Shown here: in pieces, positions 58,702 through 64,000 of the stretch
Position numbering within the stretch: the stretch's first letter is position 1
Layout: every line of letters begins with the position of its first letter
Assembly: GCF_020382885.2 (NCBI RefSeq)
Contig: NC_058495.1
Coordinates: 26,854,127 to 26,918,126, forward strand
DNA from: Scatophagus argus
Lineage: Eukaryota > Chordata > Actinopteri > Scatophagidae
Reading direction: 5' to 3'
DNA length: 64,000 bases
The notes under the pieces: generated by a model
What the model was told of the DNA's origin: nothing
The model's input: only the letters and a program-made list of their open reading frames with translations
Database searches by the model: none
Translations under genes and position numbers: made by a program

Positions 58702-61700
58702 ACCTTGGCCAGTCCGCTCAGTACTTCCAGTGCGGACAGACAAACTGCTGAGTCATTCCTCCACTGAGACATAAGACCATGTGTCAGCAGCCGAACAAAC
58801 TGAACCCACAGGATCCCCGCTGTGTCTGCCTGGATGGCTGGTTACCATGGCAACGTAAGCACACAAACACAAACACACACACACAGTGGCTACTCACATG
58901 ACATGTCAGCATCATCAAAACTTTACGAGTCAGTTTAACAGTGGCAGGCCGTGCATTTGGTACCTGGGCCTTCAGTGGGGACATACATGACTTAATACAA
59001 CCACTATCACATCGCAATTATAAAAAAACATCAATACTATCTACTATGGCGAGGCGTGGCGTTAGAGAGAGAGGAATTTCGCGTGTTGAGGATAATTTAC
59101 ATTATTAATACAACAAGAGTTAAGACAACTCCAAACCGCCACACTACAACCGCAGCTGTGCCGTGTACATCATCTGGAGCAGTTCAGAACTGCTAGGCGC
59201 ACCTGGCTGTGACTTTTGCTCTGACCGACCAATCAGAGGACAGAAGAATGCTGCAGCAAGGATTCTAAAATCTGATTGGTTAAAGAAACAGTCAATGGCC
59301 AACATAGTCTAAATTGCGTGGGCCGGCACTACTGATTCTGAAGGTCCTGGGCAGATTAGACTGACATGGCAACACACAGAGGCTGAAATCTGATTGGACA
59401 AAAATCGAACATCCACATACACGTACTGGAAGCGGTGCAGCCGAGAGACATGCTACGAAATGAAGAGAATAAACTGTTGAGAATAAATTAATACAATTTC
59501 ATGGAACAAATTTAAGAATTTAGGTTGTAAATGAAGGTCGGTGCTTCTCATAGCCACCAGAGAAGGCCTTGCTGGCCCTGACGGCCCGCCACTGGTTAAA
59601 CTATTAAATAAAATCTTAGAATTATCTACTGGTTCCTCTGGTCCATCTGGTTCCACCGGGCCCCCCCGTCCAGCCGTGTCTACCGGCTCTGAGGTGGTGG
59701 GACTCAGTTTCCTGGAAAGGAAAGTGAATGCAGTGTTTAAGTTTTTCCTGAGATGAAAGACAGAACCAAACTGTGAACTGGTGTCTGCACGTCCTGCAGG
59801 TTGATTTTGAAAAACAGAACCTCTCTGTCAGTGTGGTTCATGGATGTTCCCACAAAACAGGCAGAACAAAGGTTTCATGTGTTAACCTGAACAGTCAGTG
59901 TTTAATCATATTTAGGTTTTGTGTCACCTGCTGGGTTTGTCCTGCAGCCTCTAACAGAGCCAAGTCCTGAACCAGGTTCAGCATGGCCCCTGCACAAAAT
60001 ATTAGTTCAACAGAAATCATTCAGTTCTGTACGCAATATAAAGACATGAAGTTAGTTACTGAAGTTAGTCAGCGACTCGACGTTCTCTCGATTTGCATGT
60101 GTTTCGTGATGCCGCAGCGTGTTGAGCTTCAGCATGTGCACCGTGTCTAACTCACATCAGAAACCATCAGAAACCCGACTGACCCAGTATGATCTGTGTG
60201 TTGGAGGCGTCCGTCTCTGTCCGCAGGGCTCCAACCAGGACGCTGATGAGACGGGCTTTCAGAGACAGGAAGCTACCTGCTGTGACATCATCGCCACTGA
60301 ACTGCCCGTCTAATAACACCTGAACACACACACACACACACACACAGTGATGGATAGGATGGATGTCCCTCCCTCACCTGTGGGGTCCAGGCTCAGGTTT
60401 GCACAGGTGTGTGTTAGTGTTGAACAGGGTGGATGGAAGCTCACCTCTGATTGGACAGAGGGGAACTGCAGAGGGAGGGGCAGCAGGGACAGCAGAATAA
60501 GGATGGCAGCTCGCCTCAAATCCACCAGACTCACAAACTTCTTGAACCTCAACAGCTCTCTGGATGAGACACAGAGACATTTACCTGCAGTCCAGAGATT
60601 GTTTGACTACATCAGGTGTTGGTCACACCTTACGCTGAATGGTTTGCCACCTTTAAGGAGGTACCTGTACCTGTCAAGTAGAACATTCTCCACAGCTGAA
60701 ATAAAGGAGGGGAGCAGCAAGTTCACTCCTCTCAGGTCACAGCAGAACAGACAGGTGGAGTTCAGCAGGATGGAGGCCAGAACAGGAGGACACCCCCCTT
60801 CTGACACCTGAAGACCCTGCAGGAGGACCAGGTAGAACCTGCAAGTTGGTCAGAAGAGACAGAAGAAAGCCAATCAAAACACAATCAAACAGAGCAAACA
60901 ACAAGGAGACATCTTATACAGTCTGATCAGGTAAAATGACTCCACCCACCAGCTCCTGCAGGGACACAACAAGGAGGCCAGAGAGGAGTGTACCTGGACA
61001 GGTAAAGAGATAATGTACCTGGACAGGTAGACATTGAGAATGTCTTCTGCAGTTTTCTTGCAGGTGAAGATCCTGCAGAGCGCCCCAGAGGCCTCAGCTC
61101 GACCAGCTGCCCACCTGGCTGACCTCACAGTGACATCACAGTGACCGACTGGAAAAGACACAAAGTTTACCATGTTTACACACATTGTACACATTGTACA
61201 CATACTATGTGTACAATGTGTAGTGTATGTGTGTAGCAGGTGTAGTAATGCCGAGTACTGACAGGGGATACCAGCGTCTCTGTTGATCAGAGCAGCATCA
61301 AACAGCCAGCTGCCAAACAGGTGGAGGAGAGAGTCCACGTTGCACCTGAGGGGGGAGGGGGAGGGTCGTGGGGAGGAGCACAGAAGTGGAGAGGAAGGAA
61401 GAGGATGGGAGGGGGATCTCCACTGATGAGGGAAGGAAGATGTCTAAGAGGAGAAAAGAATGAAGTCTGTAAGTCATGACATGGTTCAAAGATAACAAGA
61501 GCAACAAACACACCTGGACAGGTACACAGGATTTCACAAACCAACGCTGTCGTACCGCAGGAAGTTTGCTGGTTGTCTTGGACAAATTTGCAGGCTTTGG
61601 TCGTCTGTTGTGCATAGGAGGGGAAGTGGAGGGCGGAGGGGCACTGGGCATGCTCAGTATATTCACTGGTGTGGGAGGGGCACTGCCAGAACGAGGTCGA

Positions 61701-64000
61701 GAGATACCTGAGGACAGAACAGGTGATCAGCTCTCTGTCTGTCCTTCAGCACCGCCAGTCAAATCAGGGTGGAGACAGGTGGATGAGGCTTACCGTAAGG
61801 CGGGAGGCGGTCTCTGAACGGGCTTCTGTTCACAGCAACTCCTGAGGGGGAAGAGTTGAAAAATGAACATCAGAGGCGAAACTGAAGGGTTTATCAATTT
61901 CATCAATAAAACTATCTTTCATCAATCATTATTGATTGGATTGATCTGATCAACTTGGTTTACCGAGAGAAGGCAAACGGTCCCTGAACTGCATCCTTGT
62001 TGTTGGTCCTGACGAAACACAGCAACAATGACAACAATAAAGGCTAGTTTACAAGCTGTAAGTAATGTGTGTGTATACCAGTGTACAGGTGGTGTGTGTG
62101 TGTGTGTGTGTGTGTGTGTACCAGTGTGTGGCAGCAGCTGCTCTGTTGGCTCTTTGCTGATCACAGTCACACCTGCAGTGTGTAAAGTGGAAGTTAAAGA
62201 AACCAATGAACTCTGACTAACTCATCTCATTATTAGAAATGCTGTTGTATTTCCATATTACTCACATTAACCTTTAAATAACATATTTTCATTTTCACAT
62301 TTAGTGTCAGAGGCATCAAACATTCTCACAGATATTAATGTCACTAAAAAAGAAAACTGTCCTTCACTGCACATGAACAGAATATTTGGTAAGAGGTCAG
62401 AGCACCGAGGAAGGCGTCGACCAGCGTGCTGACTCCTCTCATGGCTCTGAAGAAGATGTTTGGCAGCCTGCTGTCTCTTCTTAACGTCTCATCCTGCAGT
62501 GAGGGAGTCGAACCAACGACCACATGGCGACTGATGTCCACTGGGTTACTGGAAGAAGATTTATTGAAGTTTACTGTAATTAGTGATGTGGTGGTCCTGA
62601 ATGACAATAAAAAATCTTCCAGATAAACTTCACGCTCAGATTCATAAGAAAACCAATCGTGTCAGTGTGACAAACACTTTGGTCTACAGGTCTAACTTTA
62701 ACAAGTTCATCTTCACAATAAAACACACAAAATGGAGACAGTAACAAAACAAGAGAGAAAACAATAATTGGATGATTGTAAGTTAACCTCACGGGTGGAG
62801 ATGATGAGCTCTGATGCAGCACAGAACAACAACGGTCCTGACCAAATAAATATGCTTTTACTCTGAAAAGAAGTCAAGCTGATGCTTTTATAAAAACTTT
62901 GTATTTTTAACATGAAAACCTTTTTTAAAGTTGTGAGTGCTGAAAAATGTCATTTCTGTGGAGTTCAGGCAATGAAGCATGATGGAAGAGAGGAAAGTTC
63001 TGGAGCATAAAACTAAAAGCAGGAAACCGTGGCAGAGCTCAGTCCTTCGTTCGCATCCACTGACCTAAACACAAGCCGAGACAAAACTACCTGAGCAGGT
63101 GCAGGAACCTGAACCAGGTGTGAGAGACTCGTTCGTCGTCCAAGTCTGCAGGGATCAGAGCAGCATCTTCATCCGGGACCTTAAAGTGAGGGAAGGACGG
63201 ACCGAAGGTCAGCAGCAGCAACCTGAACGCACCACACGGGGAAACCAGAGGGGCACTCAGAGAGCACAACAAGACCAGCACTCCACTGTCCTGTGAGACG
63301 CAGATCTGAACTCAGCCACGTCTCCTGTCTCCACGCGTCTCCATGCGTCTCCAAAAGCGCCAGAATTCAAAGGCTTAACATCATACAGGAAACACCAGTT
63401 TATTTTATTTTGATAGTTTGTTGATTAGCTTGTTCGTTTGCTGCGTTGTTTACCTGGAGGTCAGGGCGGAGACCACTCGGCTCCACTGCTCCACCACTGC
63501 AGGCTGGTGTCTCCAGCTGCTCAACATCTGTCTGCCCGTCAGCCACAGAGAGCGAGACGGAAAACACCGAGAGCAAGACAGCAACCAGACGTCAAACAGC
63601 ACCGCCATAGACAGGTCAGACAGCTGCTCTGACACACCACCTGCAGAGAGACAGACAGGTGAGGACAGGCAGGTGAGGGACGGACAGGTGAGAGACAGAC
63701 AGGTGAGGGACAGATATGTGAGAGACAGATGAGTGAGGACCTATATGTGAGGACAGACAGGTGAGGGACAAACAGGTGAAGGACAGATGAGTAAGAGACA
63801 GACAGGTGAGGACAGATAGGTGAGAGACAGATGAGTGAGGACCTATATGTGAGGACAGACAGGTGAGGACACACAGACTCACCTGTAGTGATGGGTGGAG
63901 CCAGCATGCCGTGGTTAATGCGAAGGAGGAAGTGCAGCAGAGTCTCCCAGGTGTCTCTGCTCATCACAGCGCTCTCTCTGGCCAATGACTGAACTGCACA
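53723..64000 (-). CDS. ralgapb: Ral GTPase-activating protein subunit beta (5' end beyond window)
   Basis: Non-catalytic beta subunit that stabilises the RalGAP alpha subunits and so restrains RalA/RalB downstream of insulin/Akt signalling. Exons in gene order: 64000-63883 (partial), 63640-63454, 63222-63091, 62548-62406, 62172-62122, 62008-61964, 61841-61794, 61707-61556, 61345-61272, 61148-61019, 60838-60671, 60559-60445, 60319-60184, 59989-59928, 59711-59684, 58837-58704, 58409-58227, 57852-57704, 57559-57390, 56829-56726, 56610-56455, 56176-55991, 55916-55758, 55664-55541, 55437-55321, 55158-about 55010, 54955-54853, 54532-54478, 54399-54260, 53895-53723. Landmarks are [121 protein letters not shown] and the Rap/RanGAP-like C-terminus [13 protein letters not shown]...[12 protein letters not shown]...[22 protein letters not shown]. 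Phases chain throughout except one gap between 61556 and 61345 and one uncertain donor near 55010. Confidence 0.94.
58658..58700. repeat. (TG)n next to a ralgapb donor
   Basis: About twenty TG units. On the gene strand the intron starts GTGGACACACACAC, so the repeat begins four bases after the exon end at 58704. Confidence 0.95.
60990..61031 (-). repeat. Duplicated ralgapb donor
   Basis: TGTACCTGGACAGGTA occurs at about 60990 and again at 61015, 25 bases apart. On the gene strand this places two CTGTCCAG|GTACA donors in a row. Only the first (exon end 61019) keeps the frame. Confidence 0.85.
61424..61443 (-). CDS. ralgapb: Candidate 20-nt microexon of ralgapb
   Basis: Needed because the exon at 61707-61556 ends in phase 0 but the one at 61345-61272 starts one base into a codon. 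The segment between acceptor CTCCTCTTAG and donor CA|GTGGAG is 20 nt, has no stop, and repairs the phase (TSSFPHQ then CNVDSLL). The donor is weak. Confidence 0.3.
61794..62172 (-). CDS. ralgapb: Three consecutive phase-1 mini-exons of ralgapb
   Basis: Exons of 51 (62172-62122), 45 (62008-61964) and 48 nt (61841-61794), each entering and leaving at phase 1, between the VDAFLG exon and the [15 protein letters not shown] exon. Peptides: [30 protein letters not shown] and [15 protein letters not shown]. The last two share FRDRLP, as if one arose from the other. Any combination could be skipped without a frame change. Confidence 0.65.
62089..62120. repeat. (TG)n next to a ralgapb mini-exon donor
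   Basis: On the gene strand the intron after the 51-nt exon starts GTACACACACACAC. The repeat therefore abuts the donor of an exon that may be skipped. Confidence 0.95.
63641..63882. repeat. Imperfect minisatellite filling a ralgapb intron
   Basis: Variants of GGACAGACAGGTGAG, AGAGACAGATGAGTGAGGAC and CTATATGTGAGGACAGACAG occupy the whole 242-bp intron between exons 64000-63883 and 63640-63454. It is open in two minus frames only through its composition. Confidence 0.85.

Noticed and set aside
59453..59656. Minus-strand frame continuing from the 28-nt ralgapb exon (proline/glycine-rich)
   Set aside because: In the phase required by the preceding exon the frame hits a stop, and a donor at 59683 joins correctly to the next exon; the long frame is in another phase.

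Overview
This is a nuclear genomic window from a ray-finned (teleost) fish. It has spliced vertebrate genes with GT/AG introns, dense CA/TG and GA microsatellites, Tc1-type transposons with long inverted ends, fish L2-like LINE tails and fish-type dispersed repeats. I built the gene models by reading exons in frame, matching them to remembered family sequences and checking that splice phases close. No database search was run.

Layout. (1) 1-8.6 kb: mostly non-coding and repeat-derived, plus one intact intronless-coding gene on the minus strand (7066-6104, 320 aa, N-myristoylation-type start, family not recognised). (2) 8.65-18.3 kb, plus: khk (ketohexokinase, 306 aa). It keeps both alternative third exons, 3A and 3C, each exactly 135 nt. 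Its introns carry a CACTA-like element, a Tc1-type element and a 30-bp minisatellite. (3) 24.0-19.4 kb, minus: pltp (phospholipid transfer protein, 490 aa, 14 coding exons). (4) 28.8-34.6 kb, plus: ddx27 (DEAD-box RNA helicase, 767 aa, 21 exons). (5) 51.1-37.1 kb, minus: kcnq2 (Kv7.2 potassium channel, about 901 aa, 19 coding exons plus one candidate cassette exon). One of its introns holds a 1.1-kb GA-rich array. (6) 51.7-53.5 kb: a Tc1-type transposon with a frameshifted transposase, between kcnq2 and the next gene. (7) 64.0-53.7 kb, minus: ralgapb (RalGAP beta subunit). Its 5' end lies beyond the window and its 3' end is complete.

The genes do not form a pathway: fructose metabolism (khk), lipoprotein lipid transfer (pltp), ribosome biogenesis (ddx27), neuronal M-current (kcnq2) and Ral GTPase control (ralgapb). 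khk/pltp and ddx27/kcnq2 are convergent pairs. pltp/ddx27 are divergent and kcnq2/ralgapb are tandem. The human orthologues of the last four lie on chromosome 20q, while human KHK is on chromosome 2.

The most unusual pattern is repeated local tandem duplication across splice sites: three copies of the khk exon 1 donor, four of the exon 3A donor, a near-copy of the exon 3A acceptor region, and two of one ralgapb donor. Several other splice sites abut CA/TG repeats. I saw no bacterial, viral or CRISPR feature.
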